DNA from: Rhodopirellula bahusiensis
GTDB taxonomy: Bacteria > Planctomycetota > Planctomycetia > Pirellulales > Pirellulaceae
Direction of reading: 5' to 3'
DNA length: 64,000 bases
Assembly: GCF_002727185.1 (NCBI RefSeq)
Contig: NZ_NIZW01000023.1
Span: 1-64,000 of the forward strand
The translations under genes were made by a program, and so were the position numbers. Below are positions 1 to 12,202 of this stretch, one piece after another (within the stretch, counting starts at the first letter, position 1; each line of letters begins with the position of its first letter). A model generated the notes under the pieces. That model was not told the DNA's origin and did not search any database. It saw only the letters and a program-made list of their open reading frames with translations.

Positions 1-38
1 GTTGCGTTTGAGTTGGTTGTGGTTAACCGTTAAACGCA

Positions 39-296
39 GTGGTTCACGCGATGGTTTCTCTATTCAACAAGTTCTTGGTGAATAATGCGGGCTATTGCCT
101 GGGACTCTTAATCCTTGGCGAAACGGAGTTCGGCCTCGATGCACTCCACGCTGCTCAAACGGTCTTCGAGCAAAACGGCGAAAGAGGCGCCTTGTTGCAG
201 TCGCTGGAAAATGAACTCCGTCTTTTGGAGCATGAGGGTCGTGGCATTGAAGCCAATCAAGTGAGGCAAAAGATCCAGCTCATCGAACAAGCATGA
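39..296 (+). CDS. small hypothetical protein, possible gene remnant
   Basis: An 85-codon frame opens with GTG at 39; an ATG lies at 51. In-frame stops just upstream show it is not the tail of a gene cut by the window edge. The C-terminal 55 residues are charged and helical (ENELRLLEHEGRGIEANQ), like the last repeat of a TPR or coiled-coil protein, while the N-terminus is short and hydrophobic. I recognise no family. It could be a real small gene or the surviving 3' end of a decayed larger one. No convincing ribosome binding site is visible. Confidence 0.35.
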   Translation: MVHAMVSLFNKFLVNNAGYCLGLLILGETEFGLDALHAAQTVFEQNGERGALLQSLENELRLLEHEGRGIEANQVRQKIQLIEQA

Positions 297-740
297 ATCC
301 GGGTATGACGTGAACGTCAGTGAAGTGATGTCATTCTGACTCGGACACCACTTTGCTGCACAAATGTTCTGAGGTGAGTCCGAGACTCATCGAAACGTCA
401 ACTATTTTGCGTCTGTCGGACGGCACGGCATAACGCTCTGCCATTCAGGTTTTTCTGACATGCATTATTGCGTGTTTTTAGTGAATTTCCTTCTTTCGGG
501 ATTTCGCGAATCAAACTCCCGCCTCACCCGGGAGATGGACGTTGTCTATACGGTTGCGTCATGCACATACCAAAAGGCGACGGATGTGGCAGCATGTTCT
601 TCGCCAAGGATTATGTGATTTTGCCTGAGCAGTGATCTCAATGACCATTGACGTCAGCATGTATTGGGGATAGGCGGGTAAACTGAAGTGCTTCAGGCGT
701 CCATTTGATTTGCTGAAAAAACAAGTGGATTTGCCAGGCC
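297..740. other. intergenic region before the sulfatase gene
   Basis: No gene is supported in this stretch. A 14-base palindrome (6-base arms TGACGT/ACGTCA, 2-base centre) lies at 306-319, ten bases after the small ORF stop. A GC-rich hairpin with CTCCCG/CGGGAG arms lies near 517-535. Either could end the upstream transcript. I see no convincing promoter hexamers for the sulfatase. Confidence 0.4.
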
Positions 741-800
741 ATGAATTTTTCTTTCGAACCGTGTTTCGCACTCCGCCCCTTCTGGTTAGGAACCGTCCCA

Positions 801-2351
801 ATGAAGTCCAACGCTCTTCTCCTTCAGTTTTGTCTTTTGACCGTGGGGCTATGCCTCTCGGCTGAAGCTCAAGACAAGCCGAATGTCCTCGTTATCTGGG
901 GCGATGATATCGGCACTGAAAACATCAGCCACTACAACCGTGGGATGATGGGCTACAAGACACCCAACATCGATCGTGTCGCGAAGGAAGGAATCTTCTT
1001 TACCGACTACTACGGCCAGCAATCATGTACCGCTGGTCGAGCCGCTTTTATCAGCGGCAGCGTTCCGGTCCGCAGCGGGATGACCAAGGTTGGACTGCCC
1101 GGTGCAAAAGAAGGTTGGCAGAAGACTGATGTCACCATGGCGACTGTCATGAAGAGTCTCGGATATTCAACCGGCCAATTCGGCAAGAACCACCAAGGCG
1201 ACCGCGACGAACACTTGCCGACTCAACATGGTTTCGATGAATTCCTCGGCAATCTATATCACCTCAACGCCGAAGAAGAACCAGAGAACGAAGACTACCC
1301 GGCTGACATGAAGATGGCAGACGGACGGACGTTCATCCAAGCGTTCGGCCCTCGCGGCGTGATCAAAGCCACGGCTGATGGCAAAATCGAAGACACCGGG
1401 CCTCTCACGAAGAAGCGAATGGAAACGATCGACGAAGAAACGATCGCTGCGGCGAAGGATTTCATCACTCGTCAACACAAGGCTGACAAGCCATTCTTTT
1501 GCTGGTGGAATGGAACGCGAATGCACTTCCGCACACACGTCAAGGAAGAACATCGTCACAAAGGGAATGACGAATACACCGACGGAATGATCGAGCACGA
1601 CATGCAAGTCGGCGAGTTGCTTGACTTGTTGGATGAGCTCGGAATTGCTGACAACACGATCGTTCAGTACTCGACCGACAATGGTCCTCACTACAACACT
1701 TGGCCCGATGCTGGCACGACTCCGTTCCGCAACGAAAAGAATTCGAATTGGGAAGGTGCTTACCGTGTGCCTTGTTACGTTCGTTGGCCCGGCAAGTTCA
1801 AACCCGGAACTGTTCTGAACGGTGTCCTCGCACACGAAGATTGGTTGCCAACCTTCGCCGCTGCCGCTGGTTCAACCGACATCAAGGAGCAACTGCTCAA
1901 GGGGGTCGAGCTAAACGGTCGCAGCTACAAGAACCATATCGATGGTTACAACCAGCTGGACTACTTGACCGGGAAGACCGACGAGTCGCCTCGTAAAGAG
2001 TTCATGTACGTGAACGACGACGGACAGATCGTTGCAATCCGCTACGAAGACTGGAAAGCCGTCTTCCTTGAAAATCGCGGAATGGCCTTTGAAGTTTGGC
2101 GTGAGCCTTTCACCGAACTTCGTGTTCCGTTGTTGTTCAACTTGCGTCGCGATCCCTTTGAAAAGGCACAGCACAACGCAACGATGTACAACGATTGGTT
2201 CTTGTCGCGAGTGTTTGTGTTGGCTCCGATGCAGCAGTTTGCAGGGAAGTTCCTGATGACAATGAAGGAGTTCCCGCCGAGCCAAACACCTGGTTCGTTC
2301 AATCTGGAGAAGATCCAAAAACAGATTGAATCCAGCATGGGTGGTCGCTGA
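801..2351 (+). CDS. secreted sulfatase (arylsulfatase family)
   Basis: Type I sulfatases hydrolyse sulfate esters using a formylglycine made from a Cys or Ser in the motif C/S-x-P/A-x-R. From the ATG at 801 the protein has 516 residues and begins with a signal peptide (MKSNALLLQF... to SAEAQ). An upstream in-frame ATG at 741 would add 20 residues and bury the signal peptide, so 801 is preferred. Metal ligands appear as GDD (34-36). The active-site motif is CTAGR at 76-80, with Ala where Pro is usual. STDNGPHYNTW further on matches the second metal-binding region of the family. It probably acts outside the cytoplasm on sulfated polysaccharides, which planctomycetes commonly degrade; the exact substrate cannot be read from the sequence. 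A hairpin terminator follows. Confidence 0.9.
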   Translation: MKSNALLLQFCLLTVGLCLSAEAQDKPNVLVIWGDDIGTENISHYNRGMMGYKTPNIDRVAKEGIFFTDYYGQQSCTAGRAAFISGSVPVRSGMTKVGLPGAKEGWQKTDVTMATVMKSLGYSTGQFGKNHQGDRDEHLPTQHGFDEFLGNLYHLNAEEEPENEDYPADMKMADGRTFIQAFGPRGVIKATADGKIEDTGPLTKKRMETIDEETIAAAKDFITRQHKADKPFFCWWNGTRMHFRTHVKEEHRHKGNDEYTDGMIEHDMQVGELLDLLDELGIADNTIVQYSTDNGPHYNTWPDAGTTPFRNEKNSNWEGAYRVPCYVRWPGKFKPGTVLNGVLAHEDWLPTFAAAAGSTDIKEQLLKGVELNGRSYKNHIDGYNQLDYLTGKTDESPRKEFMYVNDDGQIVAIRYEDWKAVFLENRGMAFEVWREPFTELRVPLLFNLRRDPFEKAQHNATMYNDWFLSRVFVLAPMQQFAGKFLMTMKEFPPSQTPGSFNLEKIQKQIESSMGGR

Positions 2352-2364
2352 TCCAGTTTGCTCG

Positions 2365-2396
2365 AACGCTCGCGTCGCCCGTTCGGCGCGAGCGTT
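2365..2396 (+). terminator. hairpin terminator after the sulfatase gene
   Basis: Ten-base perfect arms AACGCTCGCG (2365-2374) and CGCGAGCGTT (2387-2396) enclose a 12-base loop and are followed by TGTTTCC. The stem begins 14 bases after the sulfatase stop. The U tract is short, so termination may be inefficient. Confidence 0.6.
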
Positions 2397-2702
2397 TGTT
2401 TCCATCAAGTTCAATGACATTCCAAAGCTGATAAACTTTGGGGCGAATTTGTCTGCTCCTAATCACCATGCCGTTTCAGCGGCGGCATTGAGTGGCTTCA
2501 GTTGAGCCCTCGCGTTCTGAGCGAGTGATAACGGTACGATGCCTGGTCGTGAACGTTTGCGTCGCGCTCCCTTTGAAATGCGACGCCCCCCTTTCACTTC
2601 GCTGGCCTTTTGCCAAACTGCAATCGACCTGATTGGATTTGGCGGTTGCAGGTCGTTCATGCGAGACCAGGACGCGGTCTTGCTATCCAGTACGACATCA
2701 CG
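2397..2702. other. intergenic region between sulfatase and peptidase genes
   Basis: No gene is supported. A GCGTCGC/GCGACGC stem (2559-2565 with 2580-2586) is the only structure noted. The reading frame of the downstream peptidase stays open from 2610, but that extension looks non-coding (rich in Trp and Arg, no signal sequence). Confidence 0.4.
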
Positions 2703-4826
2703 ATGAGAACACATATGATGCGCCGCTTCCATGTTTCCGCCTTTTTCCTCCTCGCCGCGACTTTGGTTGCACTCGGTACAAACAAAGGTTTTACCCAGTC
2801 GGTTTCCACCGCTGATTTGCTAGAGAGGTCTCGTCCTCGACTCGAGGCGATCTATGAGAGAGGCGAGATGCGTGCCAAGCCCTTCCGAGCGGAATGGTTG
2901 TTGGACAGTTCGGGCTATCTAGTACGCGAATTGGATGAGGAAACGGGAAAGGCGATTCGAGTTGTCTACGATGCCGCCTCAGGCAAGCAACGCATCGCCG
3001 ACGGAAATGAACAAGTCGGCGTTTCCAATCATCTACTGTCACCGGATGGTACAAAGCGCTTGCAAAAAGACGGCCGAAGTTGGAATGTGCTCGACCTGCA
3101 GTCCGGCGAGAAGCGAAAACTGACTGCAGAGTCCATGCAACCTGATGTGTCATACCAGGACATCAGTTGGAGTCCTGACGGACAGCGAGTTTTGTTCGTC
3201 GAATCGGACTCGAGTGAGGTTCGCTTGCGGAACGTGCTGGTTCCCGATGACCCCTCGTATCCCAGCGTGCAGCAGAATCAATTCGCTCGCGTGGGGACAA
3301 AGATCCCGAAGCTGCGAGTGGGGGTGGTCGATGTGATCGGTGATGACGCCGGTTCCATCACTTGGCTGGCAATCGAATTCCCTGAGGACGGTGGCTACCT
3401 CGGCGAAGTCTCCTGGCCGGAGAATTCGGCCGAAGTCTTGGTGGAACGACTCAGTCGCTTTCGTGACAAACGCGAGGTTTTGCTGGCGAAGGTTGGCGGA
3501 CCCGTGTTTCCCATTTTCGAAGAAACAAATGAGGCTTGGGCTGTCGGAAGTCACGGGATCAATTCGGGGATCCAATGGCTCGATGGAGGCAAGCGGTTTC
3601 TCTTCTTGAGCGAAAAGGATGGATGGCGTCAGGCTTTCACGATCACAGGTGATGGAAAGATGATTCAGCTCCTGACACCTGGCGAATACGACATCATCGA
3701 TCGTGCGGCACCGGGCGATGTCGTCGATGAAGCAAACGGTTGGTACTACTTCTATGCGTCGCCTGAAAACGGCACGCAACGGTATCTGCACCGCGTTCCT
3801 CTGGATGGATCAGGAACTCTGGAACGAATCACTCCGGGTGACCAACCCGGTTGGCATGAGTATCAGTTTTCTCCTGACCGGAAGTGGGCGTTTCACACAT
3901 ATTCGACGTTGAACACGCCGCCGGTTGTGGATTTGGTCACCATACCGGAACACCGCTCGATTCGGACGCTGGAGGAAAACAGCGAACTGCGGGCAAGGGC
4001 TGATGAGGTCATTGCCCGTCCGGCGGAGTTCATTCAACTACAAATTACAAAAGACGTGACCGTCGACGCGAGCATGATCAAACCTCGCGACTTTGATGAG
4101 ACGAAACGCTACCCCGTGTTCGTTTACGTCTATGGGGAACCCTACTTGCAGACGGTGCTCGATCGTTGGGGTGCCGCTCAAGTTGACTTTCATCGCACGA
4201 TCGCTGACCTGGGATACATTGTCGTGTCGATCGACAACCGTGGCACACCCTCGCCCAAGGGTGCCGCCTGGCGAAGAAGCATCTTCGGCAGCCTCGGTCC
4301 TTTGTCGACTGAGGAGCAGGCGGCCGCCATACAAGAACTGGCACGCACTCGTTCCTACGTGGATCTTTCGCGCGTTGGAATTTGGGGTTGGAGCGGTGGT
4401 GGATCAAATACGCTCAACGCGTTGTTTCGCAAACCCGATGTGTATCAGCTCGGGATTGCGGTTGTTCCCAAGCCGCAACCGCATCTCTACAACGCTTGGT
4501 TCCAAGAGATCTACATGCGTACTCCGGAGGTGAATGCTGACGGATACGCTCGTTCTGCTCCACTGGGATTTGCAGACGGGCTGAAAGGCAAGCTGTTGAT
4601 TGTCACCGGATCAGGCGAAACCAACACGCACATTCAAATCATCGAAGGTTTGGTCGATCGGTTGATCGAACTGGGCAAGCCTTTCGACTACATGGTGTAC
4701 CCAAACCGCGACCACGGACTTCGCGAAGGAAAAGGCACGGAGGTGCACGTTCGAATGCTCATCACCCGCTACCTGCTAGAGAATCTTCCGCCGGGGCCGA
4801 TGCCAACGTCATCGAGTCCGCAATAG
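2703..4826 (+). CDS. exported S9 family peptidase (dipeptidyl peptidase IV-like)
   Basis: S9 serine peptidases cleave short peptides, often after proline, with an N-terminal beta-propeller gating a C-terminal alpha/beta hydrolase. From the ATG at 2703 the protein has 707 residues; ATGs at 2715 and 2718 are equally possible. All give a signal peptide (MMRRFHVSAFFLLAATLVAL). Propeller strands with SPDG motifs occupy roughly residues 60-440. The nucleophile elbow is GWSGGG with Ser near 564, and the catalytic His is in NRDHGL near the C-terminus. At the acid position, usually HGTADDN in DPP IV, the sequence is TGSGETN, so Glu seems to replace Asp. The gene stands alone. Family is secure; cleavage specificity is not. 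Confidence 0.88.
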   Translation: MRTHMMRRFHVSAFFLLAATLVALGTNKGFTQSVSTADLLERSRPRLEAIYERGEMRAKPFRAEWLLDSSGYLVRELDEETGKAIRVVYDAASGKQRIADGNEQVGVSNHLLSPDGTKRLQKDGRSWNVLDLQSGEKRKLTAESMQPDVSYQDISWSPDGQRVLFVESDSSEVRLRNVLVPDDPSYPSVQQNQFARVGTKIPKLRVGVVDVIGDDAGSITWLAIEFPEDGGYLGEVSWPENSAEVLVERLSRFRDKREVLLAKVGGPVFPIFEETNEAWAVGSHGINSGIQWLDGGKRFLFLSEKDGWRQAFTITGDGKMIQLLTPGEYDIIDRAAPGDVVDEANGWYYFYASPENGTQRYLHRVPLDGSGTLERITPGDQPGWHEYQFSPDRKWAFHTYSTLNTPPVVDLVTIPEHRSIRTLEENSELRARADEVIARPAEFIQLQITKDVTVDASMIKPRDFDETKRYPVFVYVYGEPYLQTVLDRWGAAQVDFHRTIADLGYIVVSIDNRGTPSPKGAAWRRSIFGSLGPLSTEEQAAAIQELARTRSYVDLSRVGIWGWSGGGSNTLNALFRKPDVYQLGIAVVPKPQPHLYNAWFQEIYMRTPEVNADGYARSAPLGFADGLKGKLLIVTGSGETNTHIQIIEGLVDRLIELGKPFDYMVYPNRDHGLREGKGTEVHVRMLITRYLLENLPPGPMPTSSSPQ

Positions 4827-5038
4827 CTGGCTCGTCCGGCTGTGTCGAGAGTTCGCCGTCGACAAGTGTCTTCATTGAAGGGCGGAGACGGCGTATCGCT
4901 TCCAAGACTTGCGACCCATCAACAAAATAGTTTTCTTTGATGATCCACGGAGCGTGATAGCGACTGTGAAGCTTGATGCATGGCTTGCGATCTGTGGAAC
5001 ACCATTCCACTGAATCGAGTTCGACAAACGCCACAGAG

Positions 5039-5545
5039 TTAGTTTGCATCGCCTTGGTACGCGCCAGCCGAGTAGGTCAGTTCGTAGCTGTGCGAGTAGA
5101 TTTCGATGATGTTGCCGAAGGGGTCTTCACAGTAGACCATCCGGTAGGGTTTCTCGCCCGGGAAATATTCACGGACAGGCATCCTTTGCTTGCCACCATT
5201 GGCAACGATGCGTTTGGCGAGTCCCTCCACATCCGGGTCTTGGACGCAGAAGTGAAAGACGCCCGTCTTCCAATATTCGAAATTGTCTTTGGGCTTCTCG
5301 GCATTCTTGAACTCGAAGATCTCAACGCCGATCTTGTCACCGGTGGACAGGTGAGCGATTCGGAACCGTTCCCATCCTTCGCCGAAGACGTCGTTGCACA
5401 TCACCCCAATCGCAGACTCATCCGCAACGATTTCGGTCGGTGGCATGATGACGTACCAACCCAGTGTCTCGGTATAAAACTTAACGGCTGCATCCAAGTC
5501 AGTCACCGAAAGACCGATGTGGGAAAATGTGCGGGGATAGGTCAT
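5039..5545 (-). CDS. VOC-superfamily (glyoxalase/dioxygenase fold) protein
   Basis: A 168-residue single-gene member of the vicinal oxygen chelate fold. The start MTYPRTFSHIGLSV (ATG at 5545) gives a typical first strand; the frame is open to 5623 but that extension is Ser-rich and unlike the family. Candidate metal ligands are His in FSHIGLSV, His in VFHFCVQD and Glu in NIIEIYSH, with the family hallmark EDPFGN before the last. Members include lactoylglutathione lyase, fosfomycin resistance proteins and extradiol dioxygenases, and the sequence does not choose among them. It is convergent with the peptidase gene and no pathway partner is adjacent. Confidence 0.8.
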   Translation of the reverse strand: MTYPRTFSHIGLSVTDLDAAVKFYTETLGWYVIMPPTEIVADESAIGVMCNDVFGEGWERFRIAHLSTGDKIGVEIFEFKNAEKPKDNFEYWKTGVFHFCVQDPDVEGLAKRIVANGGKQRMPVREYFPGEKPYRMVYCEDPFGNIIEIYSHSYELTYSAGAYQGDAN

Positions 5546-5900
5546 GGTTGATCTCGACGAAGAAAGGGAGCAACATCGATCAACTGACAGACCGATCGTG
5601 AAGTGATTGTCTTCGAGTTCCAAAATCCGCCAACGATGCTCTCTGAACCATTCAGAAAGCGATGACGCTCATCAGTTTATAAGCCCAGCTACCTTCGACG
5701 AAGCGTTTTGACCGCGACATGCCGCAAACGATTCTGTCGTCGAAGGGTTTATGACCGCGGTTGTTGCATTTGGTTTGGGGCCGCGCAGAAAGACAGGCCG
5801 AGTCGGGTTGACTCGGCCTGTTCGCATTTCATGTTGGTTTGGCGGGTTTCACCAAACCATGAACGGTTGACCGAGAAGCCGACCGTTGTTCTTTGGAGGA
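5546..5900. other. intergenic region between VOC and pyruvate dehydrogenase E2 genes
   Basis: No gene is supported. It contains the upstream region of the VOC gene and, near its right end, the hairpin terminator for the pyruvate dehydrogenase genes listed separately. Confidence 0.5.
5793..5821 (-). terminator. hairpin terminator downstream of the E2 gene
   Basis: Twelve-base perfect arms ACAGGCCGAGTC (5793-5804) and GACTCGGCCTGT (5810-5821) enclose a 5-base loop, 80 bases beyond the stop of the minus-strand E2 gene. On the minus strand the stem is followed by CTTTCTGCG, a weak U tract. It most likely ends the pyruvate dehydrogenase transcript. Confidence 0.6.
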
Positions 5901-7301
5901 TTAGAGAGCCAACAGCAAGCGACTTGGGGCTTGCAGGTATCCGATCACATCGTTGAGGAAGCGAGCCGCGGTTCCGCCGTCGACCAAGCGGTGGTCGTAC
6001 GAGAGGCTGAGCGGCATCATCAGGCGAGGTTGGATCGAATCGTCGGGCATGACAACGGGCAACTTTCGTGAACGGCCGACCAACAGAATCGCGACTTCGG
6101 GAACGTTAACGATTGGCGTGCTGTATTGGCCACCGATTGCACCGAGGTTGCTGATCGTGAACGAACCTCCACGCAGGTCGTTGACGCCGAACTTGCCGCC
6201 ACGAACTTTACCTGCCATTTCGGCGATGTTGCGAGCCGTGTCGGGGATGCCCATTTGATCAGCGTTGTGCATCACGGGAACGACCAGGCCGTTGTCCGTG
6301 TCCACTGCGATACCGACGTTGACGTAATCCTTGTAGATCACTTGTTGGTTTTCGGAATCGATCACCGCGTTGAGCGATGGGTGATGACGAAGCGCGGTCG
6401 CGACGGCTTTGACTAGGAACGGCATGGTGGTCAGTTTCAAGCCTTGAGCGGCGTAATCCTCTTTGCTGCTCTGGCGAAGTCGTTCGAGGTCCGTGATGTC
6501 CGCATCGTCGAAGTTGGTCACGCGTGGAACGGTGGACCAAGACAAATGCATTTGAGCCGAGATCGTTTTTCGGATCTTGCTCATTCGCTCGACACGAATC
6601 GGACCGTAGTCGTCTGAGTCGGGGGTTCCAGGCAAATCGCCGGAGGTGACGTTGGTTCGAGGTGCGGCTTTGCCGGCAGCGGGAGCTGCTTTGGCGGCCG
6701 GAGCGGCTGCTTTTTGACTGGCCGAACGAACAACGGCCAACACGTCATCACGGGTGATGCGACCGCCAGCACCGGTTCCGGTGACGCTGGCCAAGTTCAC
6801 ACCCGTTTCGCGAGCGAAACGACGAATGGCTGGACCCGCGGGAATCGATCCGCCCGCATCAGCAGGTGCATCGGGTTCGTCCGCGACGGCCGGAGTCTGA
6901 GCAGCTGGTGTTGCGGCAGGTTGAGCGACCGGTGGTGCAGCTGGCGCGGCTGGCTTCGGAGCTGGTGGTTCCGGGGTCGGTGCAGCGGCAGCCGGTTCCG
7001 GTGTTGGCTCAGGCTTCTTTTCGGGCTCAGCGGGAGCGGCCGGGGCGGGAGCCGATTCAGCTCCTGCGGCAGCTTCGACTTCGATCAACACACCGCCAAT
7101 TGGAACGGTGTCACCTTCGCCGACCGAGATCTTGGTGACTTTGCCACCCACATCGCTGGCCACGGGAACGGTCGCTTTGTCCGTTTCCATTTCCACGATG
7201 TCCTGGCCTTCGGTGATCACGTCACCGACGGCAACAAAAATTTCAAGGACATCGCCAGATTCGATGCCATCGCCGAGTTCGGGAAGTTTGACTTCAGTCA
7301 T
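5901..7301 (-). CDS. aceF: pyruvate dehydrogenase complex E2, dihydrolipoamide acetyltransferase
   Basis: E2 transfers the acetyl group from E1 to CoA and forms the core of the pyruvate dehydrogenase complex. The 466-residue protein has one N-terminal lipoyl domain with the lipoylated lysine at K42 in METDKATVP. Then comes a long Pro/Ala-rich flexible linker (about 80-150), a peripheral-subunit-binding domain (PAIRRFARETG...GRITRDDV) and the CoA acyltransferase domain ending in YDHRLVDGG, whose His437 and Asp441 are catalytic. Only one lipoyl domain is present, against up to three in enterobacteria. It lies 137 bases downstream of aceE in the same direction, so co-transcription is likely. No E3 (lpd) gene is in the window. 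Confidence 0.93.
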   Translation of the reverse strand: MTEVKLPELGDGIESGDVLEIFVAVGDVITEGQDIVEMETDKATVPVASDVGGKVTKISVGEGDTVPIGGVLIEVEAAAGAESAPAPAAPAEPEKKPEPTPEPAAAAPTPEPPAPKPAAPAAPPVAQPAATPAAQTPAVADEPDAPADAGGSIPAGPAIRRFARETGVNLASVTGTGAGGRITRDDVLAVVRSASQKAAAPAAKAAPAAGKAAPRTNVTSGDLPGTPDSDDYGPIRVERMSKIRKTISAQMHLSWSTVPRVTNFDDADITDLERLRQSSKEDYAAQGLKLTTMPFLVKAVATALRHHPSLNAVIDSENQQVIYKDYVNVGIAVDTDNGLVVPVMHNADQMGIPDTARNIAEMAGKVRGGKFGVNDLRGGSFTISNLGAIGGQYSTPIVNVPEVAILLVGRSRKLPVVMPDDSIQPRLMMPLSLSYDHRLVDGGTAARFLNDVIGYLQAPSRLLLAL

Positions 7302-7438
7302 GGGAAAGATATGTCAGGAGTGTGATTTGAGAAGTTTGAGACGCTCGGTCGTTCGCTGGCGGCGATGTTCCCGGCAACCGGGAACGATTGAATTCAATGC
7401 CGCTCGAAGCAAACGACGCTCGCGTTTGTCCGGCAAGA

Positions 7439-10171
<2,733 letters not shown>

Positions 10172-10522
10172 AGAGAGTAGAGAACTCCGGGCTCGCGGAC
10201 GTTTGGATCAGATAGGTCGAGTTTTTGAGTCAGACCACGTAGTTTAGCGGTTCTTGCCTGTTTTCAGCAAGGTTAGGAAGCGAACCGGAATTGCCTGTTC
10301 CTCCTTCACTGGACAGTTGGTCGAGTTGACCCCCGTTGGCCCGTCCGAAAGTTTTTTTTCGCGGCCATTGTCACTGAACGCACCCCTCTGCACGGTGGAT
10401 TGCGATGGCCGGTTGAGCAGCTTCTTCTGACCGGGATTGCCTAAAAGCTGGCCCAATCAACGCAAATCAATCGCGGCAGCGACATTTGGTCGCGTCTTGC
10501 GATTCAGCTTTGCCGCCAAACT
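10172..10522. other. intergenic region between aceE and the dCTP deaminase gene
   Basis: No gene is supported. A 70-codon minus-strand frame at 10244-10456 has no family features. The region should hold the aceE promoter, but no clear hexamers stand out. A small GCGAC/GTCGC hairpin near 10479-10493 could end the deaminase transcript. Confidence 0.4.
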
Positions 10523-11101
10523 TCACGGTTGGCTTCGAATGGTTTCATCAAAACCTAATTCGAGCTGCGTGTCGCGATCGTCGAACCCTAGTTCCCGATG
10601 CATCAGCGACGGCTGAATGTCGTTGCTGTTTTGATATTTTTCGCTGGCTTCTTCCGGGCTGTCTCCGCTGACTTCCCAGTACGTGATCTGGCAGATTTGA
10701 ATGTGAGGGTAGATCCGGACGGGTTGGACGCAATGCAGTTCCAATGTCCAGGTCCCGCGGTATCCGGCGTGGCCTAGGCTTCCACCTGGATTCAGAAACA
10801 GCCCCAATCGTCCAAGCGACGAACGACCTTGAATGATTGGGACCAGGCCATGCGTTTCGGTGTGTTCCGCGGTTCTGCCTAAATAAAGTGTGCCGGGTTG
10901 CAGGGTCAGGCCTTCCTCGGGAATGGTCAGGCGTCGATATCGGTTCGGCGACGCGGCGTCCAAGACGACTTCTTCGTAGACCAACAACTCGTTGTGAAGC
11001 GTGAGGTTGTAGCTGTTAGGTGACAACCGCGACGGATCAAACGGATCAATCAAAATGTCGTTGCCCTGCCGCTGTTGGATGTCTTGACCGGAAAGGATCA
11101 T
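10523..11101 (-). CDS. dcd: dCTP deaminase
   Basis: dCTP deaminase converts dCTP to dUTP for thymidylate synthesis; some relatives also hydrolyse dUTP to dUMP. The protein has 192 residues. The ATG at 11101 (MILSGQDI, a standard family start) is preferred over an ATG at 11119 because an AAGGAA ribosome binding site lies between them. The conserved binding loop is QGRSSLGRLGL and the catalytic Glu is in GTWTLELHC. SPNSYNLTL and AGYRGTWTLEL are further family signatures. The C-terminal tail is longer than usual. I cannot tell deaminase from the bifunctional form by eye. The gene is not clearly in an operon. Confidence 0.87.
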   Translation of the reverse strand: MILSGQDIQQRQGNDILIDPFDPSRLSPNSYNLTLHNELLVYEEVVLDAASPNRYRRLTIPEEGLTLQPGTLYLGRTAEHTETHGLVPIIQGRSSLGRLGLFLNPGGSLGHAGYRGTWTLELHCVQPVRIYPHIQICQITYWEVSGDSPEEASEKYQNSNDIQPSLMHRELGFDDRDTQLELGFDETIRSQP

Positions 11102-11452
11102 GATCTGTGTTTCCTTCACGGAACGTGTCGAGGTGCGGAATGGGCCGAGAATCAGGCGATCAACTCGAACGAAGTGGTTCCCCGGGAACGCTGTGACGGC
11201 GATCGGGGGGAGGTGCGAGGGTTGCGTTGGAATAAGCGGTTTGTTGAGTGGGCCGCTTCTGGCAATTTAACCACATCCGGCTTGCGGTTGATCCCCGTGA
11301 ACTCGCATTGGGGTATATTTCTGGAAAGCCGAATGTTCATCGCGAGCAACAACCGATTTGCTCCGTAGAACCGGTTTGAACCGCACAAATTGTCTGACAG
11401 GCGTTTTTGCCTCCAACTATGAATCCGCTTTTCAACTGAAACGAGCGACCTC
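11102..11452. other. divergent intergenic region, dcd and BI-1 genes
   Basis: No gene is supported. It must carry divergent promoters for dcd (minus) and the BI-1/LON pair (plus). A TATATT at about 11313-11318 is a possible -10 for the plus-strand genes, but no well-spaced -35 was found. Confidence 0.35.
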
Positions 11453-12199
11453 ATGAGCAACATGAATCCTTACTCCTCCGGAGTTGACGGTGTCACTTAT
11501 GGCAACGCAGCGATCTACGCTGACGAAACGGACCGTCTAGCGTTCATTCGCCGAACCTACACGCACCTGTCCGGAGCCGTCTTCGCGTTCCTGGCCCTGG
11601 AAGTCGTGCTGTTCACGATGGTGCCCGCGGCGACGATGGACGCTTTGGTCCAGCGGATGATGGGTGGCTACGGGTGGCTTCTGGTTCTCGGTGCCTTCAT
11701 GGCCGTGAGCTGGATGGCTCGATCGTGGGCCAGCAGTGGACAATCTCGCGGCCTGCAGTATGCGGGGCTGGGGCTGTATGTCGTTGCCGAAGCGGTGATC
11801 ATGCTGCCGATGATGTACCTCGCCATTCGGGTGATGGGGCAACCGCAGATTCCAATCTTGGCCGGGATCATCACGACGCTTACGTTTGCGGGATTGACCG
11901 GATTTGTGATGTTCACGCGAGTCGATTTGGCATCGTGGGGCACGTATCTGTTCGTGGGCGGTTTGATCGCGATGGGGATCGTCGTTTGCGGCGTGTTGTT
12001 TGGATTCTCGCTGGGATTGTTCTTCAGCGCGGCGATGGTGGCCTTGGCATGTGGCTATATCTTGTATGACACCTCCAACGTCTTGCATCACTACGACACG
12101 CGTCAGCACGTCGCCGCTTCTTTGGCGTTGTTCGCTTCCGTCGCGTTGCTGTTCTACTACGTGCTGCGAATCCTGATTGCCTTCTCCAGCAACGACTGA
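11453..12199 (+). CDS. Bax inhibitor-1 family membrane protein
   Basis: This 248-residue inner-membrane protein belongs to the BI-1/YccA/YbhL (TMBIM) family, whose characterised members are pH-sensitive calcium leak channels or modulators of membrane proteases. After a short polar N-terminus ending in RTYTHLSGAVFAFL (family signature), about seven hydrophobic helices follow. The YDTSNVLHH segment near the C-terminus corresponds to the conserved polar region holding the Asp pair. It is three bases upstream of the LON-domain gene, so the two are almost certainly co-transcribed. A link to membrane protein quality control is an inference from that pairing. Confidence 0.87.
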   Translation: MSNMNPYSSGVDGVTYGNAAIYADETDRLAFIRRTYTHLSGAVFAFLALEVVLFTMVPAATMDALVQRMMGGYGWLLVLGAFMAVSWMARSWASSGQSRGLQYAGLGLYVVAEAVIMLPMMYLAIRVMGQPQIPILAGIITTLTFAGLTGFVMFTRVDLASWGTYLFVGGLIAMGIVVCGVLFGFSLGLFFSAAMVALACGYILYDTSNVLHHYDTRQHVAASLALFASVALLFYYVLRILIAFSSND

Positions 12200-12202
12200 T
12201 TC

